Assembly: GCA_013331265.1 (NCBI GenBank)
Contig: DUGS01000066.1
Location: 5,165 to 13,173, forward strand
Source: Methanosarcina sp.
GTDB taxonomy: Archaea; Halobacteriota; Methanosarcinia; Methanosarcinales; Methanosarcinaceae
DNA length: 8,009 nucleotides
Reading direction: 5' to 3'
Part shown: positions 1 to 5,036 of the stretch, in pieces
How the letters are laid out: each line of letters opens with the position of its first letter
Numbering within the stretch: position 1 is the first letter of the stretch
Program-made: the position numbers and the translations under genes
The notes under the pieces: model-generated
Seen by the model: only the letters and a program-made list of their open reading frames with translations
Databases searched by the model: none
What the model was told of the DNA's origin: nothing

Positions 1-105
1 GGAAGTGGGTGTCCCGTCTTCTTCTGCCATGGATTCATGCGTTGCGGACCTTACAAAGCGGTTCTGGAGTTCCATATTACAGACTGTGATAGGGTCAAAA
101 ATCAT
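1..105 (-). CDS. NADH:flavin oxidoreductase (Old Yellow Enzyme family), N-terminal part
   Basis: Only the first 35 codons are in the window; the gene continues beyond the left edge. Reading on the minus strand from ATG at 105-103, the protein begins MIFDPITVCNMELQNRF and continues VRSATHESMAEEDG. The pattern 'LxNRFVRSATxExMAxEDG' is the characteristic first beta-strand and FMN-site loop of the OYE / NADH oxidase / 2,4-dienoyl-CoA reductase TIM barrel. Members are FMN enzymes that reduce activated C=C bonds with NAD(P)H; the substrate here cannot be told. I see no Shine-Dalgarno sequence before the ATG, and a TATA-like TAAATAATTA lies about 25 bp upstream, so the mRNA may be leaderless. The family call is firm for such a short piece; whether a C-terminal FeS/FAD domain follows is unknown. 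Confidence 0.8.
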   Translation of the reverse strand, partial: MIFDPITVCNMELQNRFVRSATHESMAEEDGTPTS

Positions 106-129
106 GGGAAAAAATAGGGGAGGGAAGGG

Positions 130-139
130 TAAATAATTA
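130..139 (-). promoter_or_regulatory. Putative TATA box for the flavin oxidoreductase gene
   Basis: The minus strand reads TAATTATTTA here, ending about 25 bp before the ATG at 105. That is the usual archaeal TATA-to-start-site distance, so transcription would begin at or next to the start codon. No clear purine-rich BRE is seen. Inferred from sequence and spacing only. Confidence 0.3.
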
Positions 140-202
140 TCCCGGATTATGGGAAAAGGCAGTAACTCTGTCAGGACAAATAATATCAAAAATTTCTCTA
201 AA

Positions 203-240
203 TTAATCTTCTTGTTCAATCTTAATCTTCTTGTTCAATC
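203..240. repeat. Two adjacent exact copies of a 19-bp unit
   Basis: The unit TTAATCTTCTTGTTCAATC occupies 203-221 and again 222-240 without a gap. It lies in the 230-bp space between the end of msrA and the start of the flavin oxidoreductase gene. It looks like a simple local duplication; no function is suggested. Confidence 0.9.
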
Positions 241-335
241 TTCTTGTATGGTCTGTGCCGCATCTTTCTGCATTTCTGCTCTGGACTGCAGTTCTTTATC
301 AGATCTTTTTTGTCCCTATAACCTGTTTCCAGCAT

Positions 336-902
336 TTACTTTTTAAAGTTCCTGAGTATATTCTGTAAAAATCCTTTTTTTTCAAAGTACTGCTGGTGGT
401 AGTCTTCTGCCACATAAAACTCGGAAACCGACACTATCTCGGTTACTATTGGATTTTTGAAAGCTCCTGACCTTTCGAGCTCTTCTTTTGAGGCGAGAGC
501 AGCAGCTTTTTGCTCCTCGCTGTGATAAAAGATCACGGAACGGTATTGTTTTCCGACATCAGGGCCCTGCCGGTCCTTTGTTGTCGGGTCATGGATTTTC
601 CAGAAAACATCCAGAAGTGTCTTGTACGAAACAACTTTTGGGTCGAAAATAACTCTTACGGCTTCTGCATGTCCGGTATCAAGGGTACAGACCTGCTCGT
701 AAGTAGGTCTTTCAAAATGCCCTCCACTAAATCCAACTTCAGTTGCAACTACTCCTTTAACCTGCCGAAATGCCTCTTCAATTCCCCAGAAACAGCCTGC
801 TGCAAAGGTTGCCTTTTCCAGGCCTTCTCCGGGGTTTTCGAATATGTCCGTATTCTCCTCAGACGTTGCGTTTCCATGTTCGGCTTTTGTCTTTTCTTCC
901 AC
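336..902 (-). CDS. msrA: Peptide-methionine (S)-S-oxide reductase MsrA
   Basis: MsrA reduces methionine-S-sulfoxide, free or in proteins, and repairs oxidised proteins in the cytoplasm. The 188-residue product has the signature GCFWG at residues 36-40 with the catalytic Cys37. The other family blocks follow: GFSGG (57-61), YEQVCTLDTGHAEAV (68-82) and DVGKQYRSVIFY. The only other cysteine is Cys72, in the position of E. coli Cys86, which is not the usual recycling residue. The C-terminus (..NILRNFKK) has no resolving cysteine, so this looks like a one-cysteine-type enzyme that needs an outside thiol for turnover. The first 30 residues are a hydrophilic extension of low complexity. The start is GTG (902-900): there is no in-frame ATG before the catalytic motif, and GAGGGGG lies about 6 bases upstream of the GTG. 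Stop is TAA. Own promoter likely; it follows the PEBP gene on the same strand after about 100 bp. Confidence 0.95.
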   Translation of the reverse strand: MEEKTKAEHGNATSEENTDIFENPGEGLEKATFAAGCFWGIEEAFRQVKGVVATEVGFSGGHFERPTYEQVCTLDTGHAEAVRVIFDPKVVSYKTLLDVFWKIHDPTTKDRQGPDVGKQYRSVIFYHSEEQKAAALASKEELERSGAFKNPIVTEIVSVSEFYVAEDYHQQYFEKKGFLQNILRNFKK

Positions 903-949
903 TCTCTTCCCCCTCGAGCATCAAGAAAATCAGGCCTACTTAAGGTCAA

Positions 950-959
950 CTTATAATTC
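950..959 (-). promoter_or_regulatory. Putative msrA TATA box (one of two similar copies)
   Basis: The minus strand reads GAATTATAAG, about 48 bp upstream of the msrA GTG, giving an expected leader of about 20 bases that would include the GAGGGGG ribosome site. A second similar element, GATTATAAG, lies at 968-976, so two alternative start sites are possible. Inference from sequence. Confidence 0.4.
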
Positions 960-1000
960 AGGCATACCTTATAATCAAAGCATGAAGCATAATCATTTGA

Positions 1001-1585
1001 TCAGGTTTTACCGTATTTTCCCATCAGTTCCCCTTCGGCAATAATATGTCCTATCATTTCGCTTTCAAGCTCCTTTCTTCCTGCTCCTGCTTTGAGCTCA
1101 AGCTTTCTGTCCAGCGCATAAACCCTGAAGTAATATCTGTGCATACCTGAGGGGGGACATGGACCTCCATAGCCGATCTTCCGGAAGTTATTCATTCCTT
1201 CAATCCCGGGGATGCTGTCCTCCTCTATTTTCGCCACCGGTTCAATATTCCAGACGATCCAGTGGGTAAATGGATTCATTGGAGAATCAGTATCGTCCAT
1301 GATCAGTACCAGACTTTCAGCCTCCTCCGGAATATTTGCAAATTCCAGAGGCGGATTTATGTTTTCCCCATTACACGTATACTTCCTGGGGATAGTACTG
1401 TTTGATTCAAACGCACTGCTAAAAACCTTTATAACCTGGATGTCCACACTCTCATCCCCTTTGCCGGCATCGGAAGATTCATTATTTGCAGGTTTTTCAA
1501 CCTGCTCATTTTTAATACATCCCGAAATCAGGACCACTCCTGTAAACAGGCATACTAAAACAATTGCTCCGGCTTTTCTGTTCAT
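1001..1585 (-). CDS. YbhB/YbcL (PEBP) family lipoprotein
   Basis: A phosphatidylethanolamine-binding-protein-fold protein, probably anchored outside the membrane. From the ATG at 1585 it has 194 residues. Residues 1-22 form a signal peptide (positive MNRK, hydrophobic core) ending in a lipobox ISGC with Cys23 as the lipidation site. A hydrophilic linker of about 30 residues (25-50) follows. The PEBP core holds STIPRKYTCNGENINPPLE (63-81), DDTDSP (97-102), FTHWIVWN (106-113) and GYGGPCPPSGMHRYYFRVYALD (138-159). These supply the ligand-pocket Asp, His and Pro residues of the family. The bacterial YbhB group has no settled biochemical role, so ligand binding is the most that can be said. The frame is open to a TTG at 1597 (four more residues), but MNRK is the more normal signal-peptide start and GGTG lies 6 bases before it. 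Stop is TGA. Confidence 0.9.
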   Translation of the reverse strand: MNRKAGAIVLVCLFTGVVLISGCIKNEQVEKPANNESSDAGKGDESVDIQVIKVFSSAFESNSTIPRKYTCNGENINPPLEFANIPEEAESLVLIMDDTDSPMNPFTHWIVWNIEPVAKIEEDSIPGIEGMNNFRKIGYGGPCPPSGMHRYYFRVYALDRKLELKAGAGRKELESEMIGHIIAEGELMGKYGKT

Positions 1586-1645
1586 GTACAGCACCAATCC
1601 CTGCGCTCAGAGAAAATTGCCTGACACTATAACATTAAGGCTGAA

Positions 1646-1656
1646 GAGATATAACC
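1646..1656 (-). promoter_or_regulatory. Putative TATA box for the PEBP lipoprotein gene
   Basis: The minus strand reads GGTTATATCTC about 60 bp upstream of the ATG at 1585, preceded by purines (AAGG) that could act as BRE. The 1586-1815 gap shows no other coding signal; it contains the small palindrome CCTTAAGG at 1655-1662. Confidence 0.3.
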
Positions 1657-1815
1657 TTAAGGATTTTATCTTAAAGCCCAACTGAAATTCCCAGTCTCCA
1701 TTCCATCACGACATAGCACCTCCGGTAACCTGAAAAAACCTCAAAAATAAAATGTAGCTCAGGAGAGCAGTTACTAAAGCCTTTTAATGATCAGAACCGA
1801 GTCCTGCTGGATAAA

Positions 1816-2022
1816 TCAGTCTTCCCTTTCAAGAGCCTGAATTATATCGTTAACTGTTGCCTCTCCTCTACCTACGCGCTGTACAAGCGGATAAATAAAT
1901 GAACAGTCATCTATTGCCGCCCATCGGGCTTCCCCTACGCGTCTTACAACCTCGTCCATAACCCTGCCACAATCGCTGCAGTATCTTGCATCGCTCTCTG
2001 TTCCACATGCTTCGCATTTCAT
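1816..2022 (-). CDS. Small zinc-ribbon protein, 68 residues
   Basis: I recognise the fold but not the gene. Two CxxC knuckles (Cys3/Cys6 and Cys15/Cys18) separated by eight residues form a rubredoxin-like zinc ribbon at the very N-terminus. A charged region of about 50 residues follows, ending VNDIIQALERED, which should be alpha-helical. An extra Cys40 is present. There is no signal peptide or membrane segment, so it is cytosolic and could bind nucleic acid or a protein partner. The start is well supported: ATG at 2022 with AGGGGT seven bases upstream. Stop is TGA. It stands alone, with about 230 bp on its 3' side before the PEBP gene and about 360 bp on its 5' side. The sharp ribosome site and dense Cys motif make a real gene likely. 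Confidence 0.8.
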   Translation of the reverse strand: MKCEACGTESDARYCSDCGRVMDEVVRRVGEARWAAIDDCSFIYPLVQRVGRGEATVNDIIQALERED

Positions 2023-2057
2023 AGAAAATACCCCTATAATCTATTGTATCGGCGAAA

Positions 2058-2069
2058 ATAAATAAATTA
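2058..2069 (-). promoter_or_regulatory. Putative TATA box for the zinc-ribbon gene
   Basis: The minus strand reads TAATTTATTTAT about 36-47 bp upstream of the ATG at 2022, leaving room for a short leader with the AGGGGT ribosome site. AT-rich sequence is common here, so this is only a plausible candidate. Confidence 0.35.
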
Positions 2070-2257
2070 TGGTAATATCTCAACATAATACGCCACATAG
2101 GACTGAAATAACCTTTTTTGCTCCCTAAAATCGCTTTTTGACTCACATTAAAAATAAATGCCCCTGCCAACCTGTATAAAGGCCGTTAGAAAAAAGGTTG
2201 TACTGCAGAAGCATTCGTAATTTAGTCTTCCCGAACCAGGCTCACTGCTATAATAAT

Positions 2258-2380
2258 TAGTCCTCTTGAGCTCAACTCACTGTATACTTAAAGTAGTCCT
2301 CTTGAGCGAAGCGGAGCGAGCGAAAAGGACCGCGGGCTCCCGAATCGCAACTCGGGTGCCGAAACGCAATTTGGGGCGGA
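2258..2380. repeat. GC-rich intergenic hairpin element with a partial second copy
   Basis: This is the only structured part of the 359-bp gap at 2023-2381. A 14-bp direct repeat TAGTCCTCTTGAGC occurs at 2258-2271 and 2294-2307. The second copy leads into a GC-rich block with two inverted repeats: 2296-2303 pairs with 2323-2330 around a 19-base loop made of GAGCGAAGCGGAGCGAGCG, and 2335-2343 pairs with 2352-2360 (GGC/T/CCCGA against TCGGG/T/GCC). The first stem pairs fully only in minus-strand RNA, where a U-G pair replaces a C-A mismatch. That agrees with its place directly 3' of the PhoU/RCK_C gene on that strand. It resembles dispersed intergenic repeats that I believe are common in Methanosarcina genomes (recalled, not checked). 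A role in 3'-end formation or mRNA stability is inference. The rest of the gap (2070-2257) shows nothing I can name. Confidence 0.55.
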
Positions 2381-2381
2381 G

Positions 2382-3581
2382 TTACTGGTTTAACTTGCAC
2401 TCGCACATTTCTATGAGTGCCCCTTCTCCGATCCTGGAGCCACGGGCAATAAGCATATCTCCTGCCTGAACAATGGTATTTCCTTTGGGAGCATAGACCC
2501 AGCGCTCAGCTCTTTTGATTGCCATCACATGCAGCCCGGTTTCTGTTTCAAGTTTCAGTTCCGAGAAGGTCTTGCCTACAATTGGAGAGCATTTTTCGAC
2601 CTGGAGCCGTGTGATTACCTCTTCTGAGTTACGTACTGCAAGGGTGATGATCGGGTGGAGCTCTATATCCCTGAGGACAGTATCTGCAATCCCGTAGGCG
2701 GCGTCCGAAATTGCTTCCGAGGCGCTGGCAAGGTGAAGGATCCCCCTGAGCACGTTTACATCATCAACATGTTTTGCGGTTTCGAGCACCCAGTGCTGAA
2801 GTTCGTACTTCATGGAATCCATCTCAGCTTCAAGGGCACTGACCTCATATGCGATATCTTCGTTATCAAAAAGGATGGCAGAGTACGCAAGCCCTACTGA
2901 TAATTCGGACATGTTTTTCATGTCCACGATTATATCCACAGCATGTTCAAGGTCTTTTAAAACCTTATCGTGCTCGATTTCCCTCGGAATGAACTTCTTT
3001 GTAGTCGCCATTTGAAAGAATAAAGGAACCCCTTCGTCGTGACCTCTGGCGATCAGCACGTCTCCCTGACGGAGTCGGGTTTCCCTGTCAGGGTCGTAAA
3101 TCCAGTCTTCACTTCTGCGGATTGCAATTACCCACATCCCGGTCTCGATATCAAGTTCAAGGTCCCCAAGAGTACGCCCGGACATTACGGATTCTTCAGC
3201 GACGGTCGCCCTTACAATGGTTTCTTCTGCTTCTCTGAGGGCTATCTTCAATTCCATGGGAATGCCCATATTCATAAGAACGATTTTAGCAATATCGCCT
3301 GCGGCGTTTGCTATATTTTCCGAGGACGCGGCAACCTTCAGGACCCCAAGGAGTTCTTCAGCTTCATCGACCCTGCGTGTGCTTAACATTGCAGCCATTT
3401 TCATATGATAGTCGAGTGTATCCATTTTATCTTCAAGGTTAAGCACTTCTTCTGCAATATCCTCATCATCATAGACCATTGCAGAATATGCCAGGTCTAC
3501 CATGAGTTCGGAAGTGTCCTTCATCTCAGTCAAAAGATCTATAAGATTCCTTGGACTGTATCTGAATTCTTTAGGGAACAT
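2382..3581 (-). CDS. Duplicated PhoU-RCK_C (TrkA-C) protein, probable cation-transport regulator
   Basis: A soluble 399-residue protein made of two homologous halves. Each half is a PhoU-like helical domain followed by an RCK C-terminal (TrkA-C) ligand-binding domain. Module 1: PhoU at about 10-130, RCK_C at about 134-192 (GRTLGDLELDIETGMWVIAI, then RQGDVLIARG). Module 2: PhoU at about 205-330, RCK_C at about 336-395 (GKTFSELKLETETGLHVMAI, then QAGDMLIARG). The duplication is plain in ELMVDLAYSAMVYDDEDIA against ELSVGLAYSAILFDNEDIA, which also carries the acidic residues typical of PhoU metal sites. There are no membrane segments. RCK_C domains commonly sense ions or nucleotides and gate transporters; PhoU domains often bridge to membrane partners. 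The gene lies just downstream of two MgtE-type membrane genes on the same strand, so a role as their cytosolic regulator is likely but inferred. ATG start; no strong Shine-Dalgarno. Stop is TAA. Confidence 0.88.
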   Translation of the reverse strand: MFPKEFRYSPRNLIDLLTEMKDTSELMVDLAYSAMVYDDEDIAEEVLNLEDKMDTLDYHMKMAAMLSTRRVDEAEELLGVLKVAASSENIANAAGDIAKIVLMNMGIPMELKIALREAEETIVRATVAEESVMSGRTLGDLELDIETGMWVIAIRRSEDWIYDPDRETRLRQGDVLIARGHDEGVPLFFQMATTKKFIPREIEHDKVLKDLEHAVDIIVDMKNMSELSVGLAYSAILFDNEDIAYEVSALEAEMDSMKYELQHWVLETAKHVDDVNVLRGILHLASASEAISDAAYGIADTVLRDIELHPIITLAVRNSEEVITRLQVEKCSPIVGKTFSELKLETETGLHVMAIKRAERWVYAPKGNTIVQAGDMLIARGSRIGEGALIEMCECKLNQ

Positions 3582-3638
3582 GGTCTATGTATCAACTCTA
3601 CCTTATTGTTGGTGTGTATGAGGTATGTCCTTCATAGT

Positions 3639-3653
3639 AATATTAATTTTCGA
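3639..3653 (-). promoter_or_regulatory. Putative promoter of the PhoU/RCK_C gene
   Basis: The minus strand reads TCGAAAATTAATATT, a purine-rich BRE-like stretch followed by a TATA-like TTAATATT, about 58-72 bp before the ATG at 3581. Together with the hairpin just upstream, it suggests that the gene can be transcribed apart from the two mgtE-like genes. Confidence 0.3.
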
Positions 3654-3682
3654 ATAATTCCTTGCTGGAAAGCTTAATAAAT

Positions 3683-3718
3683 TAAATAATAATGTTGGAG
3701 ATAAAAGTGACATTATTA
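3683..3718 (-). terminator. Hairpin plus U-rich tail after the mgtE-like pair
   Basis: A perfect 9-bp inverted repeat, TAATAATGT at 3687-3695 and ACATTATTA at 3710-3718, with a 14-base loop, starts 13 bp after the TAA of the second mgtE-like gene. On the minus strand it is followed by TTTAATTTATT. It could end or attenuate transcription between the transporter genes and the regulator gene. The stem is AT-rich and weak. Confidence 0.42.
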
Positions 3719-3731
3719 AGTCTTATCTAGT

Positions 3732-4310
3732 TTATAAAATGTTCAGCAAATGCAGAGCTACAAAGATCCCCATAACTCCTACAAGGTCTCCAAGACTTGC
3801 TATTAAAGGAATAACAGTATCATCAGGGTCCATCCCGAAACGGTGGGAAGCAAAGGCAATGGCAACTGTTGCAGAATAGACCACCGAAAGCTCTATTACA
3901 ACTGCAATAAGGCTGATTGCCAGCAGAGTAAGGAAAGGCATGCCAAAACCCATAAACCTGCTTGCAAGGAAAACAAGCACACTCACAGAGATTGAAGAAA
4001 CGAAACCAACAATTGAGGCTGCAATTACGCTGTTGTGCACCACAGGGTTTCTGTAAATCTTGTCTCCGAGCCCCATATGAAAAGCAGATGAGAGCCGGGC
4101 ACCAAGCATACTTCCGGTATCCCCTCCTATTTTGATCAGGGAAGGGATAAGAATAAGAATTGCAGGCATGGAAAGAAGGCTGCTTTCTCTTGTATTAAGG
4201 ATCTGTCCGACAATGATTCCCAGTACGCAGGTTACAGAAAGCACTGGAAGCCCGCGCAGGGTAATTCCCTTTACTGTGTAATAGCTCGTCTGCTTTTTGG
4301 CTTTTTTCAA
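3732..4310 (-). CDS. MgtE membrane-domain protein (second subunit of split transporter)
   Basis: A 192-residue membrane protein with the MgtE (SLC41-like) transmembrane domain only; the N-terminal and CBS regulatory domains of canonical MgtE are absent. About five hydrophobic segments are visible (about 20-37, 45-62, 92-117, 124-154, 166-189). The two family motifs are present: PSLIKIGGDTGSMLGARLSS (56-75) near the second segment, and GMDPDDTVIPLIASLGD (159-175). The Asp in the last motif (Asp175) corresponds by motif to the pore Mg2+ ligand of MgtE. The start is TTG (4310-4308), overlapping the TGA of the upstream gene as TTGA. No in-frame ATG occurs before residue 48, and GGTGGTGAT just upstream is an excellent ribosome site. 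Stop is TAA. It is probably translationally coupled to its partner and forms a heterodimer with it. Substrate is probably Mg2+ or a similar divalent cation; not shown. Confidence 0.88.
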   Translation of the reverse strand: MKKAKKQTSYYTVKGITLRGLPVLSVTCVLGIIVGQILNTRESSLLSMPAILILIPSLIKIGGDTGSMLGARLSSAFHMGLGDKIYRNPVVHNSVIAASIVGFVSSISVSVLVFLASRFMGFGMPFLTLLAISLIAVVIELSVVYSATVAIAFASHRFGMDPDDTVIPLIASLGDLVGVMGIFVALHLLNIL

Positions 4311-4933
4311 AGCATCACCACCAGTTTTGCGGAGAGGAAAAGCATGTACATGGAAACAATATCCCCTATGGTTGCAATTGATGGCGTAACAACATTGTCC
4401 GGATCAAAGCCGAACCTGAACGTGCCTATGGCAAGCAGGACAGCAACAAAAGAGAGGATTATTCCGGAAGTAACGGCAGAAATTGCACATATGAGTATAA
4501 GCTTAAAAGCTCCGGCACTTTCAAACCCCAGGGCGAGGGTGACAAAATGCCCTAAAAACCCGAGCAGGATTGCCATTATAAAACTCAGGAGAAGAGAACC
4601 TGATATATTGTTCATCAGTTCAGGGTTATTCCTGTCCAGGCTGGTGATCAACCCCATATGGATCGCACTTCCAAGCCTGGAACCAAGGGTCGAGGAGATA
4701 TTCCCGCGAAGCCCGAGTACACCAGGATAAATCACAATTAACCCCGGAATCATCTCAAGTTCATTGGTCATCCCTGAAAAAATGATCCCTGCAACGACTC
4801 CTCCCACAGTCGCAAGAAGCTCAAAGGGCAGCGCCTCGCGTACAATTGAGGAGATGCTCGCATATTCGCTGAGGTACTTATCTATAAACTGGGATTCGAA
4901 GATATCTTCGTCCCTGTGCGACTCGGAGGGCAT
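4307..4933 (-). CDS. MgtE membrane-domain protein (first subunit of split transporter)
   Basis: A 208-residue membrane protein carrying a single MgtE transmembrane domain. A hydrophilic N-terminus of about 35 residues is followed by about five membrane segments (about 36-56, 60-76, 110-135, 142-170, 185-206). Family motifs are PGVLGLRGNISSTLGSRLGS (70-89) and FGFDPDNVVTPSIATIGD (174-191). Asp191 matches the conserved pore-lining Asp of MgtE by motif. The cytosolic N domain and CBS pair that gate bacterial MgtE are missing, which leaves gating to another protein; the PhoU/RCK_C protein downstream is the obvious candidate. The start ATG at 4933 has no clear Shine-Dalgarno. It overlaps the next gene by four bases (TTGA), so the pair is co-translated in a fixed ratio. 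Similar archaeal permeases are grouped apart from full-length MgtE. Transport of Mg2+ is family-based inference. Confidence 0.88.
   Translation of the reverse strand: MPSESHRDEDIFESQFIDKYLSEYASISSIVREALPFELLATVGGVVAGIIFSGMTNELEMIPGLIVIYPGVLGLRGNISSTLGSRLGSAIHMGLITSLDRNNPELMNNISGSLLLSFIMAILLGFLGHFVTLALGFESAGAFKLILICAISAVTSGIILSFVAVLLAIGTFRFGFDPDNVVTPSIATIGDIVSMYMLFLSAKLVVML
4314..4322 (-). promoter_or_regulatory. Strong ribosome binding site deciding a TTG start
   Basis: The minus strand reads GGTGGTGAT, ending three bases before the TTG at 4310-4308. It matches the archaeal anti-Shine-Dalgarno (complement AGGAGGTGAT) well. It lies inside the last codons of the upstream mgtE-like gene and is the reason for accepting TTG as the start of the second subunit. 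Confidence 0.7.
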
Positions 4934-5007
4934 GCGACTGTATTATACACTGATAATATTAAAATAATGGGTTGTATCAAAAAAATTAGGTTGTGGAAAA
5001 TTTCTTT

Positions 5008-5016
5008 TTTTATATA
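5008..5016 (-). promoter_or_regulatory. Putative TATA box of the mgtE-like operon
   Basis: The minus strand reads TATATAAAA about 75 bp upstream of the ATG at 4933. A start site about 25 bases further would leave a leader near 50 bases. A T7 run on the minus strand at 4985-4979 could serve as the U-rich terminator of the pentapeptide gene that ends at 5037, so both signals share this 100-bp gap. Confidence 0.35.
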
Positions 5017-5036
5017 GGCGTATTACTGAATGACCT

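Noticed and set aside
1..117. Plus-strand open stretch at the left edge as a gene end
   Set aside because: The minus strand of the same bases encodes the clear OYE-family N-terminus, so the plus-strand reading is its shadow.
149..346. 65-codon plus-strand open frame left of msrA
   Set aside because: It covers the 19-bp tandem repeat, has no ribosome site or recognisable motif, and overlaps the end of msrA on the other strand.
510..956. 148-codon plus-strand frame opposite msrA
   Set aside because: It is the antisense shadow of msrA; the minus-strand frame carries all MsrA motifs.
1907..2170. 87-codon minus-strand frame overlapping the zinc-ribbon gene
   Set aside because: Composition is not protein-like and it lacks a ribosome site, whereas the overlapping frame has the CxxC pairs and a good start.
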